From Rotaria macrura (lineage: Eukaryota > Rotifera > Eurotatoria > Philodinida > Philodinidae): DNA of 64,000 nucleotides. A model generated the notes under the pieces. The model saw only the letters and a program-made list of their open reading frames with translations. It ran no database searches and was not told where the DNA came from. A program made the translations under genes and the position numbers. This document shows positions 24,501-38,346 of this stretch, one piece after another (position 1 is the first letter of the stretch; the number at the start of each line of letters is the position of its first letter). The stretch is from positions 64,491 to 128,490 of the forward strand of contig OENT01000219.1 of the NCBI GenBank assembly GCA_900239685.1, in the 5' to 3' direction.

Positions 24501-25042
24501 ACTATGAATCAATAGATTTCACGAAATAAATAACGTATTATATATTTTCCCATTTTAAACTGATTTAATCATAATATTTTACATCAAGTTATATTTTTAC
24601 GTCTGATTCAAATATTCAGTTTCTTTTGATTTTCATTGCACGTCACACACTACATAGATTTGAATTTTCATCCAAATTTCGATAGAACAAAACAAAAAAT
24701 CAAACATGGAATACAACCTGATTGGTTCAAACCAACAAGGATAAGTCAGTTAGTTACATACATAAAATGCATACGTGCACGTACACACACTTTTTCATTC
24801 GTATATCTATTCTATATTTATGTAGTGTGTGACTTTAGCTTGTCTTAACAATATTTCCATTGAATTTGTCGTTTTCGTGGTCAGTTATTACATATTCATC
24901 TTCCTACGTATTTACTACAAGTCACTTTTCGAAGCATAATATTTTATCATTGCATGTCAACTTCATTTCTTTTCATCGTTATCATTCCATTATTGATTAC
25001 GAACACAGACACAAGTTTATTTCAATTCTGAGTTTCAACTAA
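21597..25042. other. Intergenic region between ART-TPR gene and RFC1
   Basis: AT-rich. The open frames here (for example 21597-21845, 22500-22805 and 24636-24848) show no domain and have random-looking composition. Nothing else was recognised. Confidence 0.4.
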
Positions 25043-27778
25043 ATGGCTGACATACGGAATTTCTTCAAAAAAGGATCTATTTCTTCATCACCGTTAAGCA
25101 ATAATAAAGTATTGAACATTTAATTTAATTGATAGTTTTCGTATTTCTATTTCTATCGTTTAGCGAATACGAGAACATGTTGACGATGAAGATGACGACA
25201 GTTTTTTGCCGAAAGCTAGTCAAAAACAACAAAACGAAAAGGTGCAACCGACCGATGAGAATGTTCCATTAAAAAACTCTGATAGTACAACACCAAATAA
25301 AAAAGTTAAAATAACAGAAGTCGATCCATTGGAAAAGAAACGACGAGTGGAAAATTATAAAACATTTATGAATCGAGGTGGACCTGATGCGCCTGGTTCT
25401 AAAACGATTCCCGATGGAGCTTCGAATTGTCTTAAAAATTTAACATTTGTAATTTCTGGTGAGAAAAATGAATTTGAGTTATTTGAGAATATATTCATTG
25501 AAAAGTTTGAAAATGTTTTTTTTTCACATATTGAAGGCATACTTGAATCATTAGAACGTGATGAGTGTAAAACTCTGATAGAAAAATATGGTGGTCGAGT
25601 AACAGGATCGATTAGTAGTAAAACAACTTATCTTCTAGTTGGCCGTGATGGAGGTGAATCGAAATTAGAGAAGGCACGAGAATTAAAAGTTAAAGTTATA
25701 TCAGAAGATGATCTTCTTCAAATGATTGGAACACGTCCAGGTGATGATGAAACGCCAAAAAAATTTTCAACTCCAGCATCCCAACCATTACCACCTCCGT
25801 CACCTGTCAAATCAAAACCAGTTACTTCTGGTATCAAGGTTGAAGTTGATAAAGCTAAAACTAGTCTGTCTACTCCTCCATCAATGAACAATGATACACT
25901 AACAACTCCAAAACTATCAATTGATGAGCCAACACTCATGTGTATGTTTCTATGATCATAGTTTTGAATTTGTTCTCATGTGAATTTTTATTTAGGGGCC
26001 GATAAATACAAGCCTCGTACAATCAAGAATCTAATCGGACAACAAGGTGATAAATCTTGTGTTCAAAAATTAATTGTTTGGTTACGTGATTGGTATAAAC
26101 ATCATGGACGTAGTGATGAAAAAGTTAAAGCAAAATCATCGAATGGTTTCAATCGTAGCGAAGATCCAGCTCTATTTAAAGCAGCTCTTCTTAGTGGTCC
26201 ACCTGGCATTGGTTCGTATAGTATATTTGAATTGTAATTCAATAATGAATCTTTAATTTGTCAAGGTAAAACTACTGCGGCTCAACTTGTTTGTGAACAT
26301 CTCAATTTTGAATATACTGAAAAAAATGCCTCGGATCAACGTTCAAAAAAATTAGTTGCTACTCTATCTAGTGATTCTCATAGTGTTACTTCATTTACCA
26401 ATAATAAATCTTCATTATCGAACTGTGTTTTAATTATGGATGAAGTTGATGGCGTCGCTGGTAATGAAGATCGTGGAGGTATACAAGAACTTATTTCACT
26501 TATAAAACGATCTCGTATACCAATTATTTGTATTTGTAATGATCGACAACATAAAAAAATACGTTCACTAGCTAATTATTGTTATGATCTACGTTTCTAT
26601 CGTCCAACCGTACAACAAATACGTGGTGCAATGATGACTGTTCTTCATCGAGAAAATATTCATCAAATCAAACAAGAAACATTGGATGATATTATTAAAT
26701 CATGTAATCAAGATATTCGACAAACACTTCATTCATTAAATCTATGGGCTATGGAAGGTGAAACGAATGCTAATGCAGCTAAAATGATTAACAAAGTTGT
26801 GAATAATAATCCATTCGAATTATGTCGATTATCATTTTCCGATGAATTACGTTCGAAAACTTTATCAGATAAAATAGAAATATTCTTTTATGATTATCAA
26901 TTAATGCCATTATTAATACAAGAAAATTATTTACAATGTCTTCCAACATTATCAAGTTCAAATAATGACAAACAGAAAATAACTGATGTACAACATTTAA
27001 AATTAGTTGCAAAAGCTGCTGAAAATATGTGTATTGGTGATGTATGTTCACAAATGATCTATGGTAGAAATGATAGTTGGTCCTTATTACCATATCAAGT
27101 ATAATACGATTGCTGATTGAAAAAAACTAAATACTATCATCATTTTAATTTTTTTTGTCTGTCTAGGGGATTTTTTCAACTGTTGCACCATGTTCATATG
27201 TTCGTGGTCATCTACGTGGTATGGTTAATTTTTCATCCTTTTTCGGTCAACGTTCACGTACAAATAAAAATGAACGATTATTAAATGAAATTGAAAAACA
27301 TATTTGTCTTAAAATAGCATCAGCTAATAAACAACAATTTAATCTTGATTATTTAACCTATCTATCTAAAATTCTTATTCAACCATTACAAAAATTACAG
27401 CAACAAGGAATTGAACAATGTATTGCATTACTAGATGAATATTATCTTAATCGTGATGATTTTCAAACAATTATGGAATTGAATACATGGGGTAAGGCCG
27501 GTAGGAATCCATATGATCAACTTGATACACAAACGAAATCATCATTAACACGCATGTATAATAAAACAAATCATCGAACACCATATACAATAATCGATAT
27601 GAAAAAATTGAAAAAATCCAAAGGAAATTTAGATGAAGATGACGATGATGCTAGTGATGATGGTGATGATGCAGGCAATGACAATACTGAAGAAGACAAT
27701 ATAGAAGATGATGCAATGATTAAAGTTGCTAAAAAACGTGCAATTAAATCTGTAGCTAAAAAACCTCGAGTGAAATAG
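25043..27778 (+). CDS. RFC1: Replication factor C subunit 1 (clamp loader large subunit)
   Basis: Six exons rebuilt by hand: 25043-25108, 25164-25458, 25537-25941, 25996-26211, 26266-27098 and 27167-27778; all introns are GT-AG and 54-78 bp. The joined frame is 808 residues. RFC1 with RFC2-5 loads PCNA on DNA in the nucleus. It starts MADIRNFFKK, a PCNA-binding-like N-terminus typical of RFC1. A BRCT domain follows (NCLKNLTFVISG, then LESLERDECKTLIEKYGG and TTYLLVGRDGG), split by intron 2. Next come WADKYKP, the Walker A GPPGIGKTT (split by intron 4), the Walker B LIMDEVDG, NEDRGGIQELI, and the RFC1 C-terminal domain. The tail is acidic then basic. It is shorter than human RFC1 (~1150), mainly in the N-terminal linkers. 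Intron 2 (78 bp) has no in-frame stop. AATAAA at 27869-27874. Confidence 0.95.
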
Positions 27779-30700
27779 ATAGATTCATTGCAAACTTGTA
27801 TATTATCAATATATTTTTTTTTCTATGATGCTCAACCTGTTGTGCGCGTGTGATCGATAGTAAGTTGAAATAAAAAGAAGAAAGACAAGAAATCTATTGA
27901 ACGATCGTATCATTTTTATTTCTTATTTAATTATTTTTAAATTTCCCTTCTCGTGGTCAAATCTTGTACTTCAAGTATTCAAATCATAAATCTGACTTAT
28001 CTAAATATTAATTAGTATACAACAACATGCAGTATTCGAGTAAAAAAATTTATATAACAGCCATCAATATATCAATGAATTATATTAGATTTTTGCTGCA
28101 GAATAACAATGTATAGATTGCTTTTGATAGTTTAATTTCCAAAATGCATACAATTTCATTATTGACAGTAATAATTTGATTTGAGTATTTTTCCGTTGTT
28201 ATTTTTGTTGACTGAAAACTACATGATTAATGTGAGTGCACAAAAACATTTACATATTTCATTTAGAGTAAAATTAAGCTCGTGCATAAATTGAGAATGT
28301 ACGTTCTTTTTTTAGCTAATATGAACTGCAAACTTCATTTCGATATTGGGTGGACTTCGAAACAAAATAAAACTAAAAATGAAATATATTCGTATCGAAA
28401 TGGCCAACAATACTTTTCTTTGGTTCATTTTGTTTAGTACAAAAACAAAACAGACTAAAAATTTTCGGGTAAAGTTTCTACGGATTCAAAGCAATAAAGT
28501 TTTTCTTTTCTTTTTCTGATACGTTTGCATTATATATTAACAATACAATAGCTGAGTAGATATCGAAGAATCAGTTGTGTTTAGGTGCATGACAGAGAAA
28601 TTATTGTTGTGATTTGAATTTATGTTTGATAAATCTAAATGATTCAGTTTGAAAAAATCGATAATGGAAAAGTTACCACACAACAACGAAGTATTACTAC
28701 GTTTCGATTCACTTACAATTTTCTTATGTATTTTCAGTTGTTTTTTTTTGATTATTTCACTTCAAGAAACGTGCCCGTCAATGTCGTCCATTTTCTATCA
28801 AAACTAGACATTTGAATTCATTAAGAAAATGATACGATCCAAAAGAAAAGTAGATTCGTTTCACATCGAATCTTCTTCATGAACAGTATGACATTGACCT
28901 AATGCATTCATGGAAAAAATCGATTTCATCTCGAACTACTCATTGTTTTGATGTATTGAGTAAATCGTAACAGATCCTAATTTACTCACCGTCAGAAAAT
29001 TATGAATCTGACTGATTAACGAATGATTATTTTCATCTTGAGCAATCATCTAAATAAAAACTGATAGAATACGCCACATCAGTTTGTAGAATTCATGTTA
29101 GGACCTTGAACATGATTGATCTTCGAAATATGAGCACGTTCTATTTGTTCTAATCAAAACATAGATTAGTTAAAGAAATAAATTCAATAGAATCATACAT
29201 CATCAAGTTCTATGAAGAGTTTTCCTAGCTAGCATGCATGAATTAAGATTCGAAGCGCGGTTTTACTTATCGAATATAACTAGTATATCACGGAATAGAA
29301 GAAACCTGATGAATTCTCAAATACTATGTCATATTCAACATGTCCATAAATTCTGATTGTGAATAGTTAATTGAATTTCTTACAGCCGCTTTTTTTTTCG
29401 TAGTAATAAATTTATAAATGTAAGAAAACATAAACGATTCGATCATGTTCGGGCATGCTTGAGAAATCATGCCATGATTGAAAAAAACCGAAGTTAGATG
29501 TATGTCTTTATGACACATCGTATAACTAAAAAGATTTTCACAAGAGAAAACATGTCATTGTAACGACATTTTAAACATCAAGATACGCTCAATTTAAACC
29601 TTTAATTCTAATATTTGATTTTCAATTCAGCATCATCAATAAGAAGAGAAAGTACGCTCGATAAAACTATGGGAATTCAATGATCATGAAAGTAGTAATG
29701 AAGTAATAAATCATTGATTTAGTCAGTCTCTTATGTATTCTAACGTAATACTTTTCTTTCTCTGACTAATCCTTTGTCTCAATTAATCCAATGGCTTTCA
29801 CTTTACAGTAAAAAGTTTTCAAAATTAAAATTCGTTATTTTTTCAATGATAATATTGGTGAAACGAACGTGTGGCATCGTTGAATAATTCTACTGATACA
29901 CGTATTTCGGACGAATCGTTCTTGAAGATGTACTTCCCATAATTCTTCATAGATTATAAGTACAACCTATATAGCTTCGACTTTTATTTAAGATACATTG
30001 TAAAATCACAGTAATGTGACAGTAGAAAAATTCAAAGATGACCATTCTGTGATACGGTTTTTACTTTTCAAGTATTTCATCGACAAATAGAAAGCATTTC
30101 TGTTCTCACTCGTGTGAATAGAGAAAGTTGATGCGAGTTTATTTTTTAAATTGCTAAAAGCATTGAACAAAATCATTGTTTGTGCAGCATAATATTATTA
30201 TACCCTCTATACTATATTTGGACCAATCTCATTATCTTAACTCCAATCAGAGAAAATTGCTGACAATGATGTGTCAAATTTCAAAAATCTAATTGACTGA
30301 AATTAGTAGCATTGATTTCAGTTATATGCATTGTACAATGTATCATTCTGGATGAAAATTTTTGACCGAAGGGAAACCTATACATTGAACCATTTGTTTC
30401 AAACAAATAAAAATAAATATTTGACAGATTCGTATTCTTACAATAGTCTATGTATATGACGTGTAATCTGTTGCATTGAAAAAAAATCGAACTCCTATGA
30501 ATGAATTACAATGTCTAATTGTATTATATATGCATATAATTAATAGATGTCACACTGTGTAATGTCTTGGTATAATATCGTCAAATGATATGAAACTTTT
30601 ATCATTACTCTACTCTATGTTGATAAAAAATATGTTCGTGTACGTAAAACGACGAAAAAAATCGATAAATTAAAAATTAAATGTTTCTCAATTTGAATTT

Positions 30701-32495
30701 CGAAAATAATTTAAACGAACAAAGAAGCTTATCGTTGTCTCATGGGATAATTAATGATATACAGTCTATCTAAAACTGTCAAATAGATGTTGTGCATATT
30801 AGATAACTATCTGATCTTGATGATCGTGATTAACTGTTTGTAATCAAGTCATTTTCATAAATCATCCGTTATACCTATAGTAAGTGTAGACTATTTTCGC
30901 CTTTTGAACAACATCATACTTTTATCATGGTATAAATGTATAAAGATTTTCGAATGCTTGTCTACAAATAGAATGTTTATTTATGATCATTCTACTATTA
31001 GAAGTATTTCTGAAATATGAAGATTTTCATGTTGATTGAGTAGATATTGATGAATCCATATATCAATTTTGCTAACATACAATACAAGATTATACACTTG
31101 TTTCCAAATAAGCATATGTACAATTAGAGATAGCATGCATATGTGTTGATGATGATATTGATGATCGTAGCTAATTACAACGCACCGATTGATGTTATCG
31201 TTTTTTCTCTAACGTTAAAGAAAGATCTGTGCATGCGTGCGTGAAGAAAACATGATACAAAAGTTCACCGACTGTAGTTGTCTACTGTATCATTATGATT
31301 GCACACGCACACATCATTTGATCGGCATCTCTTGTGGTTCGAACAACTGGTGTGTTGTATGTTTTTTTTAATGCCTATCGACCGTTGGGCATCACATACA
31401 ATTAGTTGTATTACAGCACCATCAACATTAAAAATATCATAGAGCGTTCATAATTAGGTCTTCCGAATGACATTTGAGTATGAGTTCAATTTCTTATCTT
31501 GTTTATTTATGCACCTTGTCAAAATGATTTCCATGTCGAGTAATATCCATATCATGTATGAGTCTAGTTCATTATCGAAAGAATCCACCTGTTACAATGA
31601 GAACTTATAAATTGAAAGAAAGGACAAAGACATATGATGTATCAATGAACGTGTTAGTTCAAGGCGATGCTGCGAACAGATTAATGTCAATGCTAAGAGA
31701 GCCCAATGTGTAGCCTTTCAATTTCAGATTGACAAGTATAATAAGTTGAAAAAAAATTCACTAGATGTGACATGATGAATTGATTCTTTTTCATATACAC
31801 GTACATACAAAGTCTATATAATAACTATGATTAAAATTGGGCGTGGCGGTAGACATTCACATGCACAAAAGCATACACATGTGTGTACATCTAGACATTG
31901 ACTCTTTTAACTCATCACAGGCGTTTAGTCGACATAAAGGATGACGCTTCCTTATATTACGTAAAAGCCTATCACGCACGTCATTTACAAAAGAATCGAC
32001 AAAACTTTCTCATGTAATTACAAGGAGGTGCAAACATTTCCGTTCACAATGAAGATAGCACTTTTAAGTGTACTGAACACATCAAAATCTTTTTCTTTCC
32101 TTTCTTTTATCTTCATGTAACTGAAGACAAAACAACCTCATCTTCATATGTCCTCAGGACTAATATTTCTCATCATTTCTTTTTTTTTTTCGTTTGCTAA
32201 GTAAATGGAAAAGTCACTAACACGATTGTGATGCGAACGATAAGAGAGAAAAAAAAACTTGATTCAATTGTGTGTGTATGTTAGTATTTATCCATTATGT
32301 AAAGAGTGCGAGTGCTTACTTACATCATGATTTCTCGTTTGTGTATGTGTATCTTCATCGTTCTCATCTCTACAACTTCTATTCAACACGGAAAGATCGC
32401 TGATCCGATACGAATCTAATAATCATAGATTAGATGACAGCAATAAGAGGTTATAATCCTTGTAATTGATTAATTGAGAAGACTTTACATTATAC

Positions 32496-32515
32496 GTGTG
32501 TGTGTGTGTGTGTGT
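32496..32515. repeat. GT dinucleotide microsatellite
   Basis: Ten uninterrupted GT units in non-coding sequence. Confidence 0.85.
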
Positions 32516-33174
32516 ATAAAGAATGAAGAAGAGATTTATGAAAAAGCACCAGGTTGACAAACGCCTTAAGGCATCATGGATAATGAGAAAAAGAAAGCCG
32601 CTTTTCACGTTTTTCTTGATTCCATAAGTAACTATTGAGAATTATTTTGCTAAAGTGAAGAGCCTGTCAATAAGAATGTGATGACTTTCAAGTGGATGAT
32701 GCTGCTACACTCACTACATTTTCACACTTATGCTCAGACATAGCAATACAATGTTCGTCGTTCATATACAATATACGATGTGTAATTATTGGTTATAGTA
32801 GTTGCTCGAGGTGTTGTTAACTAGACACCCTATTTGTCCATCGATAATAGTAGACAGTATGCATCTTAAATGATATATGACTCGCCACACATCTCAATCA
32901 GTCGCCGCATTCATATACACATATTTTGCATAACTTGTTATTGTGTATGACCTGTCTATATTACCCTATTAGGCATCACTAAATAGAATAAAATAAGGAT
33001 CAGACTTTAATTCCACAATATAACCTGCCCAATGCAGTTTAGCCTATGAGATTAGATATAAATCGAAAAAAAAGAAAGTCGATCGATAAATAAATGGACG
33101 ACCTTTTCAATATATAATTCATTGCGTCAATGGATACTGAAATCAGTAGATCTACTAATAGAAAAGGGCAAGAT

Positions 33175-33192
33175 CACACACACACACACACA
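33175..33192. repeat. AC dinucleotide microsatellite
   Basis: About nine AC units in non-coding sequence, followed by short TA and AC patches. Confidence 0.8.
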
Positions 33193-34061
33193 TAGATATA
33201 TACACACGCACATCTATGCAAACGTACAGAAATAATACTGACATATATATATGCCGATGATCGATGAGTATTCAGCAATGATCTTTTCTAGAACGATCAA
33301 ATTAGCGATCTGCCAAAAAAAGTAATATATTCCTCAGGGATTTGATATGAGTGCGAAAGTAATGACCTTGTATTATTTTGAAAGGACATTAGAAAGAAGA
33401 CGAGAGCGAGAAAGAAAGAAAAAAGCTGTCGATGGTCATTTAACAGACTTCTTACATTCTCTCGTGCTCATATTTCTCTTGCTCAAGGGAACTAAACGTG
33501 CATATATTGAAATCATATTGATTTAACTTAAACGGCTGATATATATTTCATCTTATGACGTAACAATTTACGGTTATACCTTCTCGGGAAATGATTTTTC
33601 CTTTTTTTTTTGTTCGTTGACATAGTAGTAAAATAATCAATTGTTACATACATTTTTAATGTTAATTAAAAATCCACATACTTTACGTATTGTCCTTTTT
33701 TTTTCAATCATCGTTTATCATTTCTAGAAAATGATAAAAAAACAAATGTACAACAAGAAAAAGAAAAACGAAAGAAAACACAAAAGCTCGATTGCATCTG
33801 ACACACATACAAATACAGAGCGGTATACAAATAATGATTATCATCAAGAGACATAGATAAAGACAGAAAAGAAGAGAAAAAAAAGTTAATTTATTCTGAA
33901 GCTAGAAAAATGGCACTTTAGAATAGAAGACAGCAGGATATAGATCATCATCATCATCATCGTCGTTGTCTTCAAAGACATATAGACATTCGGCATATTT
34001 CAATCACCGGCATAAAAAAAGCAAAGAGAAAAGAAAAGAAACATGTGTATGACATCTGTTA

Positions 34062-37000
34062 CTATAGATAGTATTCATTCAGCGGTGTAATATTTCGATA
34101 ATTGAATGATGGTGTTGTACCAAGTACTTTTCGATATTCATCATCGTTTTGAAAAAAATCTATTTTTTTATTTGATTGATCAGATGTTGGTTTTAATTGT
34201 GTACGATATTGTTGTGTAGACCCGGTACGTTTATTAGGTTGACATGTTGTTATTAGACTGTTATTATTAGATGTTGGAGATGATGATGATGATGATGACG
34301 AGGTTGGAGTTGATGAATTGGCCTCGTCACAACTCGTACTACTATCTTTACATAGAATGATATAATTTTCATCAGATGACAAGAGAATTTTGCCCGTTGT
34401 TTCCGTCATTGGTGTTGTTAGTGCTAATTCTGGTTTGACTAATTTATTTCCCAATGATTGATGATGATGACACACATCCATTTCAGACGATCCATAACAA
34501 GAATCATTATATGATGAACTTGTATCACTATTACCATTGATTTTAATCGATTGTTGTAATTTTACATAGGGACTATTAGTGCTAATGTCTACAGTGATGG
34601 AGAGAGAGAGAGAGAAAAGAAAACAAGAGCAAATCGATAAATGACTTTTAAAAGTGAAAGATGAGAAATATTTCTTACCATTTGCAAGACTACCATCGTT
34701 GAGTAAACAATGATTCTAAAATAAATGAATCTCATTTAGCAGACTGACTTTATAGTGTATCTTGGATTAGGGGAATGAATGAATGAATGAATGAATGGAG
34801 GAATGAATAGATGTATGGATGGAAGGGTCCATTTGGCACGTGCATTTCGTTTATATGAATAGATATGAATGTTTGTGTCTGTCTGGTATAATGAAATTTG
34901 AGATACGATCATCTTTTATTCAAACGTTTCTTCATTTATTCATCATCTTACATATCAATATATTAGGTAGGCGGAGAAAATCGGGTCAATGTACAATTGA
35001 ACTTATTTCTTATTCTATATTGATTCAAGTGATCCTCATCCTGTTCAAGGTTAAAGTAACCATTTACACGTTACATCGTACTCTTTTATGCTATGTTAGG
35101 CATTACTACTTATTGAATAAGATTTCATTTTATACGTAAATGAAACTTCTACAAGATTCTATTTGACAATGTTGTTTTTGTTTCATTGAACTATATATGT
35201 GTATACTTATGTATCTGATTGACATAACTTATATTGTTTATTTTAAGCAATCATAATTATTATTCGTATTATTATTATTATTATACCAAATAAAGTTTCG
35301 AAGAAGCAGAAGAAAAAGGAGAAATATGAAGGTTTTTAATCATGTAATACAACACGTATGGTCGATCGCACACTCGTGCATACATGACTCTAGTTATTTT
35401 TTTTTATCCATTCATTCATTCTCAGTTTTCTAATGAGTAAGATCATGAAAATGGTAATCTAAGAGCTAATCACGCATTACATACCTCCGTGAAACAGATA
35501 CGGTCTTTACTCGATCGTGATGATAAATTGAGTGAAGTTAGATGCTTTTGTGAGGAATTTAATAATGGTGATGGTGACTGTTTCATAAGTAATTTATTTG
35601 GTTTCAATAATGTGTTCGAAAGTTTTCTTTTTCGATACGTAATACATGTAATTAAACAGGTTATAAATAGAATGAATATTAACATGAGAATAATAAAAAA
35701 AATAATAATCATTTCAATCGTTAATGTTTGTATAGATAAATTTTGAAATTTGTTATACAAAAATTTCGAATTTGATGCTTGAGAAAGAACTTGTTTCAAT
35801 GGTACTATATTCGAGAAGAGAATAAAACGTATTGTTTGATTCGTTATCTTAGCTGATGGATATTGATCATTATCACTAATATATAGCGGTAGATCGATGA
35901 TACCAGTACATTGTTCTTTACGATTCAAATAAATTGTTCCGTTTTTTGATAGATACAAAAATGTTAAATTACAGTTTGATACTTGTCCATAGTGATATGA
36001 TAGAAAACTTGCTGGTGAACGATCACGATCATTCGCATTTAAATGTAATATACTTGTATTATCAATATTAATATAGATAAGACGAGATTCAGGATGAAGT
36101 TCAGGTGAATGTTCATTGATAGGTTTAAGACAAACTTCAATGTGACATGTTGAATTAAAACCATCATGATCCTTTGCCATGACAATAGCATTTATACAAG
36201 GATTTGTATCATAATCAAGTTGTTTACGTACAAATATTTCGCCTGTTAATGAATTTATCATTAAATCCGATGATAGAATTGAATATGTAATTACGCTATC
36301 ATCACGATCAATAGCTTTAACGAAACCGATCGATGAATTTATTGGTATATTTTCATTAATATTATTGAATGTATATTTTTTTTGTTCAAATTCAGGTTTG
36401 TATTCATTTTTGTCTAGTAGATAGACAAAAACGAATACATCGGTTGACAATGATGATGGATGTTTTCCATGATCATATGCACGTATTGTTAAATTATATT
36501 GTGAATTAATTTCTCGATCAAGTTTCTTATTTAAAAACAATTCACCGGTTTTTTCATCCAAATGGAATAAATCTTTATATTCATTTGTCATTAATTCATA
36601 TGATATTTGACTATTTTCATGTAAATCATCATCATTTGCATGTAATTGTACTAGAGCTTGTACATACTCTTGTTCTTCTTCTATTGTTACATTATAAAAT
36701 GTTTGTGTAAATATTGGTGGTGAATCGTTTATATCCATTATAATTAATTGAAGCTCACGTATTGTTCGATGACGTTTTTTTAAACCATTATCTTCAATAA
36801 TTAAACGTATGGAATAATTTGATTGTTGTTCCCGATCAAATAATTGATCTGTATAAATAGCATACATATTATTGATTGTATTTGTCAGATTGAATCTTGG
36901 TTCCAATGGTTCTATCCAACATTGTACTTTACCATTTAAATTCGAGTCAAAATCTTGAATTATAACATGCATCAATAATGTATTTAATGGTGTTTCTTCA

Positions 37001-38346
37001 CTTATGTATAATGTATCGTTAATTAAATGAAAATATTCAGATACACGTATATTCATCAGTGGTACATTATCATTTTCATCTTCAACATGAACGATTATTG
37101 TTGTATATACAGGTACAGATACAGGACCAGAATCTTGTGCTGTTACTTGTATACGATATTCTTTATATTGTTCATAATCAAGTGATTGAATGAGATACAA
37201 GTCACCTGTTTCGGAATTCAATTGAAATGTTTGACGTATTAGTTCAGAAACTTGAGAACTAAAATGATATGTTATATGACCATTTTCATTCGAATCATTA
37301 TCTACAGCATGTATACGAATTAAAGATTTCGTTAATGATGGTAATGTATTTTCCGATATATTTATCGTATATGGATGTTGTTGATCAAATCCTGGCACAT
37401 TATCATTTATGTCACTGATGGATACATGAATAGGAATAGTCGATGTTAGATTTCCACGATCACTAGCCGTTAGTTTAAGTTCATAGAAATCACGTATTTC
37501 ACGATCTAACGGTTCGGTTACGTTTAAAGCTGGGAGATACAGAAGAGGAAAAAAGAAATCAAATATGCAATGATATGACAAGATTGATTCGTACCTATTT
37601 GATTCGAACCAAATGAAACAAGTTCAAATGGGATTCTAGAGGGTTTCTCAAGCCAATAAATGAGTTCATCATCTTCACCATCCTTGTCAGTAGCACTTGG
37701 AATCGGCAACACGTGTCCAACTAGAAGAAACAGAATGGAAGAAAATAGACATCTGCTTTTATAATCAGACGCGCAAGCTATTTAGCAAAAAAATGAGATC
37801 TATTTAAAGCGTCCATTACAGACTCTCCAATTAGCTTTCGGAATGTCAGGAACTCGTCTATTAAAGGTCAGCTATTGTGTAATAAATATACATACCAGGC
37901 ACGCCTTCGCTAATATTTAATTGAATTACTTGACCATTAGATGATGCATCTAGAAATTGTGGTCGGAATTCGTTAACATCCTCTACGGTTAATATTAATG
38001 AAATAATGTCACGCGGTTGACCATTTTCTTTTAAAACGAAATCCATTTCAATTTCACATGGATGACACATAGAACTCTCACATAATTTAATACGACAAAA
38101 TTCTTCACGATCAATTAAACGACTTGTGCGTAATTTTTGTCCGTCAACAAGAAAATATGTTGTATATGGAGAATTTAAATTTAAAAATTCAATCGATTGT
38201 TGATAATTAACAGTCAACATTTTATCTAGTGATGTTATTGTATGATATAAATTAACATTTTCTTTGACAGTTGCACGGTATGTTAAACGTGACGATAGTG
38301 TTGATGAAATTAATAAAATGAACATGATCGATAAAAAACGTAACAT
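34062..38346 (-). CDS. Protocadherin-like cell-adhesion receptor
   Basis: Five exons rebuilt on the minus strand: 38346-37896, 37720-37595, 37529-35485, 34715-34679 and 34588-34062. The introns (175, 65, 769 and 90 bp) have GT-AG ends and the joined frame is 1061 residues. A signal peptide (MLRFLSIMFILLISSTLSS) precedes about seven cadherin repeats with calcium-binding motifs such as DINDNVPGF, DENDNVPL and DINDSPPIF, and LDRE/LDYE motifs. The later repeats are more degenerate (LDKNEYKPEF, INEHSPEL). One membrane span lies at ~797-822, then a ~239-residue cytoplasmic tail rich in Ser and Thr. Seven ectodomain repeats resemble delta-1 protocadherins, but a specific orthologue cannot be assigned. 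Exon 4 is only 37 nt (NHCLLNDGSLAN). Reading through the third intron would add VCNA and stop, giving a possible short-tail isoform. Confidence 0.9.
34773..34797. repeat. GAAT tetranucleotide microsatellite
   Basis: About six GAAT units just upstream (in gene orientation) of the 37 nt protocadherin exon 4, inside intron 3. Confidence 0.8.

Larger units (their letters stand above)
27779..34061. other. Gene-poor region
   Basis: More than 6 kb with no frame that I can support as coding on either strand. It holds a GT microsatellite (32496-32515), an AC microsatellite (about 33175-33192), many homopolymer A or T runs and a purine-rich stretch at about 33730-34050. It could contain distal regulatory DNA or a long 3' UTR of the protocadherin gene. 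Confidence 0.45.
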
